From a virus: a DNA stretch of 21,859 nucleotides. Both the position numbers and the translations under genes were made by a program. Numbering within the stretch: position 1 is the stretch's first letter; every line of letters begins with the position of its first letter. The stretch spans positions 1 to 21,859 of the IMG/VR virus record IMGVR_UViG_3300010373_000459. The stretch is one strand, 5' to 3'. Below are positions 1 to 5,068 of this stretch, in pieces. The notes beneath the pieces were generated by a model, which made no database searches, was not told the origin of the DNA, and saw nothing but the letters and a program-made list of their open reading frames with translations.

Positions 1-70
1 CCAGCAGGAAAGCAGAGGAGATTTTAAGCAGTGATTAGCGGTACCACATTGCCCGGATATCAAGAGTACG

Positions 71-93
71 TGCTAGCGTGTGGCTATATGAAC
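71..93 (+). repeat. Leader-like repeat, copy 1, at the likely start of the first zinc-finger gene
   Basis: This stretch begins with TGCTAGCGT and ends with GCTAT, then ATGAAC. A very similar stretch lies at 575-596, directly at the start codon of the paralogous gene at 591. The two copies share the first nine bases, GCTAT and GAAC, with small insertions between. They sit in the same place relative to the two start codons, so they are either remnants of the gene duplication or a shared expression signal. No good Shine-Dalgarno sequence precedes either ATG. Confidence 0.45.
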
Positions 94-390
94 TCGAACG
101 GGAGTGCCAGGCGCAGATTGAACAGGTTCCTGCAATACCACAAATTCAAGAAGCCACCGTGCGAGATCTGCGGGCTGGCTGACCCAGCATTTATCAACGC
201 GCACCACGAAGATTACAGTAAGCCATTTCATGTCAGGTGGCTATGTATAAAGCACCATCGGATGGTCCATGCTGGGACGCTGTGCCTGATACCAATAGAG
301 ATTGTTCCAGCCTACGATCTTGTGTCGGCCCAAGAGTCAATGGAAATTGTCGCCAGATTGAAAGCCCAAGGAGATTGGAAATGGGCGTAG
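88..390 (+). CDS. Small HNH/treble-clef-like zinc-finger protein (N-terminal half of a split pair)
   Basis: This is a 100-residue protein if started at the ATG at 88. It carries CxxC (C25, C28), a HHEDY motif (H39, H40) and WLCxxHHxxxH (C53, H56, H57, H61). This resembles the small phage zinc-finger proteins related to HNH nucleases, but the usual catalytic Asn spacing is not evident and the second CxxC has become CxxH, so nuclease activity is doubtful. The ATG at 88 is chosen because the distance from Met to CxxC then matches the paralogue at 591 and the upstream sequence is similar. A longer GTG start at 31 is possible: it has AGAGGAG at 14-20, about ten bases away. The stop overlaps the next gene, whose product matches the C-terminal half of the 591 protein. 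Confidence 0.65.
   Translation: MNSNGSARRRLNRFLQYHKFKKPPCEICGLADPAFINAHHEDYSKPFHVRWLCIKHHRMVHAGTLCLIPIEIVPAYDLVSAQESMEIVARLKAQGDWKWA
368..373 (+). promoter_or_regulatory. Ribosome binding site setting the start at 381
   Basis: AAGGAG lies seven bases before the ATG at 381. It supports this internal start over the longer open frame that begins at 237, whose extra residues are only a shadow of the overlapping gene. Confidence 0.65.
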
Positions 391-569
391 TTGTGCGTCG
401 ATCAGAAGTATGTTCCGCGTGCAAGATCCGGCCAGTGCGTGGTCCCAAGCAACGCTACTGCAAAGAGTGCCACAATGAAGCGTGCCGGAAACACAGGCGG
501 TCCATCGGCGACAAAATAGCCGCCCTTTTGATGATGTTCCACGTGGAACAAAATGCGAATAAGTTGTAA
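381..569 (+). CDS. Small double-CxxC zinc-ribbon protein (C-terminal half of a split pair)
   Basis: The 62-residue product has CSAC (C11, C14) and CKEC (C27, C30), spaced as a zinc ribbon, followed by a basic stretch. The segment from about residue 11 to 40 closely matches the second half of the protein at 591, sharing the pattern CxxCK...VRG...QRYCKxCHxEA. The ATG at 381 is preferred over longer in-frame starts (from 237) because AAGGAG at 368-373 lies seven bases upstream and the start slightly overlaps the upstream stop. Together with the 88-390 gene it therefore corresponds to a split form of the single gene at 591. Its last codons contain a 16-bp palindrome, which encodes MFHVEQ. Function is unknown; binding to DNA, RNA or protein through zinc is plausible. 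Confidence 0.7.
   Translation: MGVVVRRSEVCSACKIRPVRGPKQRYCKECHNEACRKHRRSIGDKIAALLMMFHVEQNANKL
535..550. promoter_or_regulatory. Perfect 16-bp palindrome, parS-like (ParB-binding type)
   Basis: TGTTCCACGTGGAACA is a perfect 8+8 inverted repeat with no loop. It differs from the well-known chromosomal parS sequence TGTTTCACGTGAAACA only at two symmetric positions (C for T, G for A), and the central CACGTG is intact. It lies inside the end of the 381-569 gene, where it reads MFHVEQ in frame. A loop-free palindrome is a poor terminator stem, so a protein-binding site is more likely: either host or phage ParB, or a phage repressor. No parA or parB gene is in the window. Confidence 0.6.
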
Positions 570-574
570 ATCTA

Positions 575-596
575 TGCTAGCGTTATAGCTATGAAC
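575..596 (+). repeat. Leader-like repeat, copy 2, at the start of the 591 gene
   Basis: TGCTAGCGT, then GCTAT and GAAC, occupy the 16 bases before and the first codons of the gene at 591, matching copy 1 at 71-93. There is no Shine-Dalgarno sequence here. TATGCT at 573-578 resembles a -10 box, but I cannot pair it with a -35 box at normal spacing, so a promoter is not claimed. Confidence 0.45.
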
Positions 597-953
597 AAGC
601 AACGAGCCAGAGACTTAGCGAACCTCGCGCAACGCAAGGGCGTATTGATTCCGCAGCCGTGCGCAGACTGCGGCGCTCCAGCGGATCAGACCCAGAAGCA
701 CCACGAAGACTACGACAGACCGCTAGACGTTATCTGGCTGTGCAGCAAATGCCACGGTGTCAGGCACCGAGAAGCCGATCCGGGGATATGCAGCAAGTGC
801 AAAACCGAAAAGGTGAGAGGCCAAGGCCAGCGCTATTGCAAAAAGTGCCACAGCGAAGCGGCTAGGCGGAGCCGGGCAAAGCTGCGCGACTTGGTTCTAG
901 AGTTGGAGCTAAAGGTCGCCATGATGGAACAAGGTTCCACGCGAAATACGTAA
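591..953 (+). CDS. Two-part zinc-finger protein (HNH-like finger plus zinc ribbon)
   Basis: This 120-residue protein has two zinc modules. The first (about residues 24-59) has C24/C27, HHEDY at H37-H38, and WLCSKCH with a later His (C51, C54, H55, H59). The second (67-86) has CSKC and CKKC. A basic helix and a Glu/Leu-rich helical tail follow. It is the fused equivalent of the two preceding genes together. The first module resembles small phage HNH-type zinc fingers, although I cannot point to a complete HNH active site. The start is the ATG at 591, within the leader-like repeat. Its final codons contain GGTTCCACGCGAAATA (933-948), a degenerate relative of the palindrome at 535-550. Function is unknown. 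Confidence 0.75.
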   Translation: MNKQRARDLANLAQRKGVLIPQPCADCGAPADQTQKHHEDYDRPLDVIWLCSKCHGVRHREADPGICSKCKTEKVRGQGQRYCKKCHSEAARRSRAKLRDLVLELELKVAMMEQGSTRNT

Positions 954-1010
954 TTGCTTTCTACTTAACACTGCCATACCTTGTACTCAGGTTATCCCAC
1001 ACACAACATA

Positions 1011-1547
1011 ATGGCGACTTCGGCAGTTTCTAACCTCCCGGAATACGCACCGTGCGGGAGCTCTGCCCGCGATCCGTGGTACCTGGTGCAGTCTAAACCT
1101 TGTCAGGAAATGCGCGCAGAGCAGACGCTTACTCGATTCTGCAGCGATGTCTTCGTTCCCCGCTACGCTCCCATCAAAGCTAAACCCCTTCAGCGCAAGC
1201 CTTTCTTCCCTGGATACCTGTTTGCCCGATTCCCCATGGAACTGTTTACGACCGTGGGAAACTCCTTCGGCGTAAGCAGGATCGTGCGCTTTGGGGCAGA
1301 AGTGGCCAAGGTGCCTCATCAGGTTGTGCGGGAGATTGAATCCCGGCTGGCAGTGGGAGATCTGGCAATTGAGCGCGAAACCAAGTTCCACGCCGGCGAC
1401 CGGGTAAAGGTGATTGAAGGCCCGATGCGAGGATTCTATGCCGTCTTCGATTATTCGCTATCAGATGGTGATCGTGTGCGGATCCTGCTCGATACCGTCA
1501 GCCGGATGCCGGTGGAAGTCGGCCGCGACGACCTGATGCTGCTGTGA
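1011..1547 (+). CDS. NusG/RfaH-family transcription antiterminator, UpxY-like
   Basis: The 178-residue protein has the two-domain layout of specialised NusG paralogues. The N-terminal NGN domain covers about residues 20-115, with PWYLVQSKP near 22-30 and the hallmark FFPGYLFARF at 65-74. The C-terminal KOW domain (about 125-178) contains AGDRVKVIEGPMRGF. Such proteins bind RNA polymerase and suppress pausing or termination in particular operons. The ATG at 1011 is preferred because it keeps the NGN domain whole; a TTG at 981 would add ten residues. Neither start has a clear Shine-Dalgarno. The gene opens a co-directional unit of more than 20 kb, so action on the phage's own late transcription is a reasonable inference. 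The end overlaps the next gene by GTGA. Confidence 0.88.
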   Translation: MATSAVSNLPEYAPCGSSARDPWYLVQSKPCQEMRAEQTLTRFCSDVFVPRYAPIKAKPLQRKPFFPGYLFARFPMELFTTVGNSFGVSRIVRFGAEVAKVPHQVVREIESRLAVGDLAIERETKFHAGDRVKVIEGPMRGFYAVFDYSLSDGDRVRILLDTVSRMPVEVGRDDLMLL

Positions 1548-1720
1548 GCGAAACAGTCATTCCTCCGTATCACGAAAGAATACTCGACCCCAAAGAGCAG
1601 GAAGCCTACGAGCTTTATGCAGAGTGGTGCCGAAGTATGAAGATTCCCGCTGGACCGCCGGAGACATGGCGCCGAACCACAATGCAGATCAAGGGTGGCG
1701 GCGGAGTAGATGCACCATGA
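1544..1720 (+). CDS. Small hypothetical protein, 58 aa
   Basis: A GTG start at 1544 overlaps the stop of the NusG-like gene by four bases (GTGA), and the frame closes with a second four-base overlap (ATGA) into the next gene. The product is hydrophilic and rich in Glu, Tyr and Pro at its start (MSETVIPPYHERILDPKEQ), with no membrane segment or recognisable motif. Its support comes mainly from the coupled junctions at both ends. No function can be proposed. Confidence 0.6.
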   Translation: MSETVIPPYHERILDPKEQEAYELYAEWCRSMKIPAGPPETWRRTTMQIKGGGGVDAP

Positions 1721-1965
1721 GGCATGCTTCCTGGGTATCGGCGGCGCTGCTGGGATTCGTTGCTGGATCGCTTGTCCTTGTCCTGATCATGCTGGCGACC
1801 AGTTGTTCCGGCAGAAAGCGTCACGAAGCGCATATCCCGCCAGGCGTACGGCTGAAGATATCCTACGACCCGCGTGATTGCTGGACGGAGCCAAACGGTT
1901 CAGTGAGCTGCAAAACAAAGCACAGGCTCATCAACTTCGACCCGCAGGAGATACATGCGCGGTGA
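1717..1965 (+). CDS. Small membrane-anchored or exported protein, 82 aa
   Basis: The start ATG overlaps the preceding stop (ATGA). This start is better than the in-frame GTG at 1624, which adds a poorly protein-like extension. Residues about 5-30 form one strongly hydrophobic segment (VSAALLGFVAGSLVLVLIML), ending at ATSCSGRKR. This could be a signal anchor or, less likely, a lipoprotein signal with Cys as acceptor. The remaining roughly 50 residues are polar, with two further Cys, and probably face the periplasm. It lies some 1.6 kb upstream of the endolysin, so a lysis-associated or envelope role is possible but unproven. The end overlaps the next gene by GTGA. Confidence 0.65.
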   Translation: MRHASWVSAALLGFVAGSLVLVLIMLATSCSGRKRHEAHIPPGVRLKISYDPRDCWTEPNGSVSCKTKHRLINFDPQEIHAR

Positions 1966-2057
1966 CCTGGCTTCTGGCTCTCTGGTTCCACCTGACGTTC
2001 TGGAGAACGAAGAATAAGAAATCAGATGATGGCGGAATCTACGAAGGGAACACGTGA
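1962..2057 (+). CDS. Tiny membrane protein, 31 aa
   Basis: The GTG at 1962 overlaps the upstream stop by four bases (GTGA). The product begins MTWLLALWFHLTFWRTKNKK: one short Trp/Leu-rich hydrophobic segment, then a basic and polar tail. This is the layout of a small single-pass membrane peptide. A competing 20-residue frame starts at the ATG at 1955, which has a good AGGAG at 1946-1950, but it has no protein-like character. That AGGAG may serve either start. Small phage membrane peptides often modulate holins or membrane complexes, but there is no direct evidence here. Confidence 0.45.
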   Translation: MTWLLALWFHLTFWRTKNKKSDDGGIYEGNT

Positions 2058-2232
2058 AAGTGCTCCGCTCTCAACCAAGCTGCCGGAAAGATTCTGGGAA
2101 CTCTCTATGGCAGAGCAGGACAAATTCATTGACAACTGGATCCGCAAAGCCTGGCGCGAAAGACGAGAGCTATCAGGAAAGCCTGGAACGAGCCGAGCAG
2201 ATGGCCAGCAAGTTGAAAAGATTGGAGCCTAG
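2026..2232 (+). CDS. Small hypothetical protein, 68 aa, overlapping another frame
   Basis: Starting at the ATG at 2026, the first two thirds look like a real soluble protein (for example LPERFWELSMAEQDKFIDNW), with amphipathic helices. After about residue 46 the codon use becomes poor and the sequence turns Gly/Arg/Ser-rich, while the +1 frame becomes strongly protein-like. Either this gene ends with a low-complexity tail overlapping a second gene, or a frameshift (programmed, mutational or sequencing error) joins the two frames into one product. The Shine-Dalgarno before 2026 is weak. Function is unknown. Confidence 0.5.
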   Translation: MMAESTKGTRESAPLSTKLPERFWELSMAEQDKFIDNWIRKAWRERRELSGKPGTSRADGQQVEKIGA

Positions 2233-2245
2233 AAGAATACCTTGA
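2129..2245 (+). CDS. Overlapping short coiled-coil-like ORF, 38 aa (or frameshifted tail of the 2026 gene)
   Basis: This frame reads DESYQESLERAEQMASKLKR, a good charged helix with higher third-position GC than the competing frame over the same bases. The TTG at 2129 is a possible start. The frame is open back to a GTG at 2054 that itself overlaps the 1962 gene's stop (GTGA). The stop overlaps the TTG start of the AAA+ ATPase by four bases (TTGA), the same coupled arrangement seen throughout the operon. This supports ribosomes arriving at the ATPase gene in this frame. Confidence 0.45.
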   Translation: MTTGSAKPGAKDESYQESLERAEQMASKLKRLEPRRIP

Positions 2246-3582
2246 TTCAGCATTTGTCAGAAGCAATTCATCAGCAGTTGTCCAACCCGTTCATGTCTGG
2301 CGGTTTGCTGCTCATGTTTACGGGAAGCATAATCGCTTTCGCGCGTAATCTCCCGATGCGTGCATGGGGCCGCATCCGCGAGCAGTTCATTGTGGAAGTT
2401 TCCGTCCAGAACACAGACCCGCTGTTTGACTGGATATCGCTTTGGTTGAACGACCAGCCGTACAGCAAGAAGACCAGACGGCTCTCTGCAACTACGATTG
2501 CCAATTACGAAGGTGGCTACGGGAATAGTGAATGCCAGGAGACTCCGATTGGATACAACGATGAGCGGCCGCGTCCTAAGTTGATCCTCACGCCAGCCAA
2601 AGGCATGCACCTGCTGCGGTATCGTGGAACGCTGCTGTGGCTTTCCCGGGGAGCCGGAGACTCGCCCACCGACAATAGCGGCGGAAGCAAAGGTATTAGC
2701 ACCAATCGTTTCCAATTAGAGACATGGAACCTTCGCATTTTTGGACGCTCTCAATCCCTCTTGCGCGATCTGCTCAACGAAGTCATTGACCGCGCCGTAA
2801 GCTTTCAGGAAAAGAAGATCAGCGCCTTTGTTGGAATCTACAGCAACTGGCGCAGGCTGAGAACCTTCACGCCCCGCAAACTTGACAGTGTGATTGTTCC
2901 GGAAGCCGACCTGAGTAAGATTACCAAGACCCTCGAAGAGTTCATCCAGCAGGAATCCTGGTACACGGATATGGGCATTCCCTACCACCTTGGGATGCTC
3001 TTCCACGGAACCGCCGGAAGCGGCAAAACGTCTCTCATCGGCGCTTTGGCTGGCCATTTCAAGATGAATCTCTACCTGCTGAATCTGGCCAGCGAGGACA
3101 TTGACGACGAGCGTTTCGCCTCATTGATAAGCGAGATTCCACCCCGCAGCTTCATGGTGCTTGAAGACATCGACGGAGCGCTCGGAGCGCATAAGCGGAG
3201 CGCCGATAAAGAAGGCCACAAAGGTCTGACGCTTACGGGTTTACTCAACTCTCTGGATGGCTTCATGGCTAAGGATGGTTCGATTGTCTTTATGACGACG
3301 AATCATCGGGAACTGCTCGACCCGGCATTGCTGCGGCCGGGGCGGGTGGATGTGGAGATCGAATTCAAGCCCGCTACCAGCGACCAGCGGGAACGGCTGT
3401 TCAAGAGGTTCTTCCCAGAGGCCAGCGAGTTGCTGGCGATTGGTTTCGGCGCGCGTGAGGATCTGCGGACAATGGCCGAGGCCCAGCAGGTGCTGTTGGC
3501 GCACAAGGACGATCCACGGTCAGCAGCTTTACTGAGCAGCCGCGAAGAGTACGACCGGGTTGAATTGGGTGGAAAAGCGTAA
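2242..3582 (+). CDS. Membrane-anchored AAA+ ATPase of the BCS1 type
   Basis: The 446-residue protein has a hydrophobic N-terminal anchor (about residues 17-36), a middle region resembling the BCS1-specific N-domain, and a C-terminal AAA+ module. Walker A is HGTAGSGKTS (K262, T263) and Walker B is MVLEDID (306-311, acidic pair E308-D309). A sensor-1-like TTNH and the second-region motif LLRPGRVD (arginines at 365 and 368) follow. The spacing, the phrase LLNSLDG and the RPGRVDVEIEF region are typical of mitochondrial BCS1, a heptameric translocase that moves a folded iron-sulfur protein through the inner membrane. Here it lies directly upstream of the endolysin with no gap. A TTG start overlapping the previous stop (TTGA) is assumed. 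Its phage substrate is unknown; membrane remodelling, translocation of a folded protein or virion assembly are possible. Confidence 0.85.
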   Translation: MIQHLSEAIHQQLSNPFMSGGLLLMFTGSIIAFARNLPMRAWGRIREQFIVEVSVQNTDPLFDWISLWLNDQPYSKKTRRLSATTIANYEGGYGNSECQETPIGYNDERPRPKLILTPAKGMHLLRYRGTLLWLSRGAGDSPTDNSGGSKGISTNRFQLETWNLRIFGRSQSLLRDLLNEVIDRAVSFQEKKISAFVGIYSNWRRLRTFTPRKLDSVIVPEADLSKITKTLEEFIQQESWYTDMGIPYHLGMLFHGTAGSGKTSLIGALAGHFKMNLYLLNLASEDIDDERFASLISEIPPRSFMVLEDIDGALGAHKRSADKEGHKGLTLTGLLNSLDGFMAKDGSIVFMTTNHRELLDPALLRPGRVDVEIEFKPATSDQRERLFKRFFPEASELLAIGFGAREDLRTMAEAQQVLLAHKDDPRSAALLSSREEYDRVELGGKA

Positions 3583-4110
3583 ATGAACAGTGCATCACAA
3601 GCACGCCTCGCCCAGGTGTATCCGCGTCTCGCTGACAAGATCGAGAAGCTGTCCACGCGCTGCATTCAGGAAGGTTTCTATATCACCGTTCCGGAAGGGC
3701 TGAGAGATTGGGACTACCAGCACGGGCTCTGGCTCAAAGGCCGCAACCCAGACGGAACCTTCATTGACTCGGTGCACCACAAAGGCGTGGTCACGAATGC
3801 AGACGCCGGGCATAGCTGGCACAACTTCGGGCTTGCCGTTGACTGCGATCCGGAAGACAAGAACGGAGTCATTGACTGGAATGCGGACCATCCACAGTGG
3901 AAGACCATGGAGCGGATCGGTGTCTCATTGGGTCTGACCAGTGGCGCGAACTGGGTGCGCCTCGTGGATGCGCCGCACTTCCAGATCACAGGACGATTCC
4001 CGGTAGGTGCACCGGACGACGAAGTGCGAGAGCTGTATAAGGCCGGAGGGCTCAAGGCTGTTTGGGATGCAGTCGAAGCGAGCCTGCCGCCGGAGATCAC
4101 TCAGCAGTGA
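3583..4110 (+). CDS. M15-family peptidase endolysin (L-Ala-D-Glu / D,D-peptidase type)
   Basis: This 175-residue protein is a single catalytic domain that cuts peptidoglycan cross-bridge or stem peptides. The zinc site is clear: SWHNFGLAVD carries the SxHxxGxAxD signature (H80, D87), and APHFQ supplies the third ligand (H132). The length and lack of a cell-wall-binding module are typical of endolysins from phages of Gram-negative hosts, such as the T5 enzyme. There is no signal peptide, so release probably depends on a holin. The ATG directly follows the ATPase stop (TAAATG). The stop overlaps the next gene (GTGA). The choice between endopeptidase and carboxypeptidase activity cannot be settled from sequence alone. 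Confidence 0.88.
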   Translation: MNSASQARLAQVYPRLADKIEKLSTRCIQEGFYITVPEGLRDWDYQHGLWLKGRNPDGTFIDSVHHKGVVTNADAGHSWHNFGLAVDCDPEDKNGVIDWNADHPQWKTMERIGVSLGLTSGANWVRLVDAPHFQITGRFPVGAPDDEVRELYKAGGLKAVWDAVEASLPPEITQQ

Positions 4111-4454
4111 GCGCTTCCGTTGACGTTCTAACCTGTCCGCACTGCCATCAGCCGGTACAGGAGTCAGTAAAGATCGGAAACCTGGAAGTCTTTCTTAGTG
4201 GAGACGTGTTCCGCGATTCGCAGCCAATCAAGCTGACGCGGCGAGAGTTTCAGGTTCTCTGGTTCATGGCCAAGAAAGCAGGCCAGAGTTTAACCCGTAC
4301 CCAGATTGTAGAAGCAGTCTGGGGCTATGAGTTTCAAGGGCTGACCAACATTGTGGATGTGTACGTGAGATACCTGCGCGAGAAGCTAGGTCATCCCTGG
4401 CTGATTCAGACGGTGCGCGGAGTTGGCTACACGCTGGCGGAGAACAAGCAATGA
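4107..4454 (+). CDS. Free-standing OmpR/PhoB-type winged-helix DNA-binding protein
   Basis: The 115-residue product has an N-terminal CPHC (C10, C13) that may be half of a zinc site, then a complete OmpR/PhoB-type effector domain (about 24-112). Its hallmarks are LTRREFQVLWFM (43-54), the recognition-helix region TNIVDVYVRYLREKLG (80-95) and the wing TVRGVGYTL (102-110). The phosphoacceptor receiver domain that normally precedes this module is absent, so control must differ from a classical two-component regulator. The GTG at 4107 overlaps the endolysin stop; a longer in-frame start at 4062 would lie inside the endolysin gene. A role as a phage transcription regulator is inferred; its targets are not visible. 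Confidence 0.85.
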   Translation: MSASVDVLTCPHCHQPVQESVKIGNLEVFLSGDVFRDSQPIKLTRREFQVLWFMAKKAGQSLTRTQIVEAVWGYEFQGLTNIVDVYVRYLREKLGHPWLIQTVRGVGYTLAENKQ

Positions 4455-4828
4455 AGGTGCTGATCATCATGGCCATGCTGCTGGCCGGACGCGCCTACCA
4501 TCCGACCACGATTACGGAACTGACCGCGGAGAACCCGGCAAACTGGAAACACCCACTCACGCACATCGAAGTCTCAGGATTCGTAACGTACACCCTGGTT
4601 GAAGGTGACGGCGACTGGCACATCAGAGTGTGCGATTCAGCCAAGCTGAAGGCCATGGACGCAAAGCACTGCATCGTGGCCGAGATCACACCGGAGTACC
4701 AGAAGAAGCTTTCGAAGCCGCACGTAGGACAGCAGATCATCGTCCGCGGAATCGGGCGCTACGACGGAGAGAACCCAGGACACCATTTTTGGGAAGTTCA
4801 TCCGGTCGAGGAGATGGAAACGAAATGA
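4451..4828 (+). CDS. Probable exported OB-fold-like protein
   Basis: The start ATG overlaps the regulator's stop (ATGA). Residues 1-15 (MKVLIIMAMLLAGRA) look like a short signal peptide. The mature part has alternating beta strands, including IEVSGFVTYTL (39-49), DWHIRVCDS (55-63), QQIIVRGIGRYD (94-105) and HHFWEVHPV (111-119), the pattern of small OB-fold domains. The pair of Cys (C61, C74) could form a disulfide after export. The specific ligand is unknown. It could be a virus-encoded envelope protein; similar small OB-like proteins ending in a 'W-E-[IV]-H-P-V' stretch also occur in bacterial genomes. Confidence 0.65.
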   Translation: MKVLIIMAMLLAGRAYHPTTITELTAENPANWKHPLTHIEVSGFVTYTLVEGDGDWHIRVCDSAKLKAMDAKHCIVAEITPEYQKKLSKPHVGQQIIVRGIGRYDGENPGHHFWEVHPVEEMETK

Positions 4829-5043
4829 ATTTCTGGAAAGACCACTTTGATCACATTCTGCTGGCGACCCTGGGCGTTATCGGCGCCGCAGCAGGCATCT
4901 GGTGTTCCGCCCACAAGTTCGACGATGCAAGCAAATGGCTCTTCGCCCAGGCGGCAGCTTCACTGGCTGCTCTGCTGATGAGAATGAACGGACAGAGGCC
5001 ATCATCGCCGGATGCCCGATTTCCCCAGCAAGATTCCAAGTAA
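4825..5043 (+). CDS. Small two-helix membrane protein, holin candidate
   Basis: The start ATG overlaps the preceding stop (ATGA). The 72-residue product has two hydrophobic segments, about residues 11-27 (ILLATLGVIGAAAGIWC) and 37-53 (WLFAQAAASLAALLMRM), joined by a short polar turn. A hydrophilic tail with basic residues follows. Size, topology and location two genes after an endolysin lacking its own export signal all fit a class II holin. There is no sequence-specific holin motif, so this is a contextual call. The alternative is an unrelated small membrane protein. Confidence 0.6.
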   Translation: MNFWKDHFDHILLATLGVIGAAAGIWCSAHKFDDASKWLFAQAAASLAALLMRMNGQRPSSPDARFPQQDSK

Positions 5044-5055
5044 CGATTCAGAAAC

Positions 5056-5060
5056 AGGAG
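5056..5060 (+). promoter_or_regulatory. Ribosome binding site setting the start at 5069
   Basis: AGGAG lies eight bases before the ATG at 5069 and downstream of the previous gene's stop. It supports this start over an in-frame ATG at 5012, which would sit inside the preceding gene. Confidence 0.7.
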
Positions 5061-5068
5061 ATTTTCAC

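Noticed and set aside
237-380. Longer N-terminus for the zinc-ribbon gene at 381
   Set aside because: It overlaps the upstream gene in another frame, is not protein-like, and the AAGGAG before 381 together with the match to the paralogue supports the short form.
954-993. Possible promoter before the NusG-like gene (TTGCTT or TTAACA as -35)
   Set aside because: No -10 hexamer better than about three of six matches lies at 16-18 bases spacing, so a promoter cannot be supported from sequence alone.
1955-2017. 20-codon ORF with a good AGGAG upstream
   Set aside because: The translation has no structure and competes with the 1962 frame, which continues the GTGA coupling pattern and encodes a membrane-like peptide; the AGGAG may serve that start.
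2257-2715. Minus-strand open frames opposite the AAA+ ATPase
   Set aside because: They have low-complexity, non-protein-like translations and lie wholly within the conserved ATPase gene.
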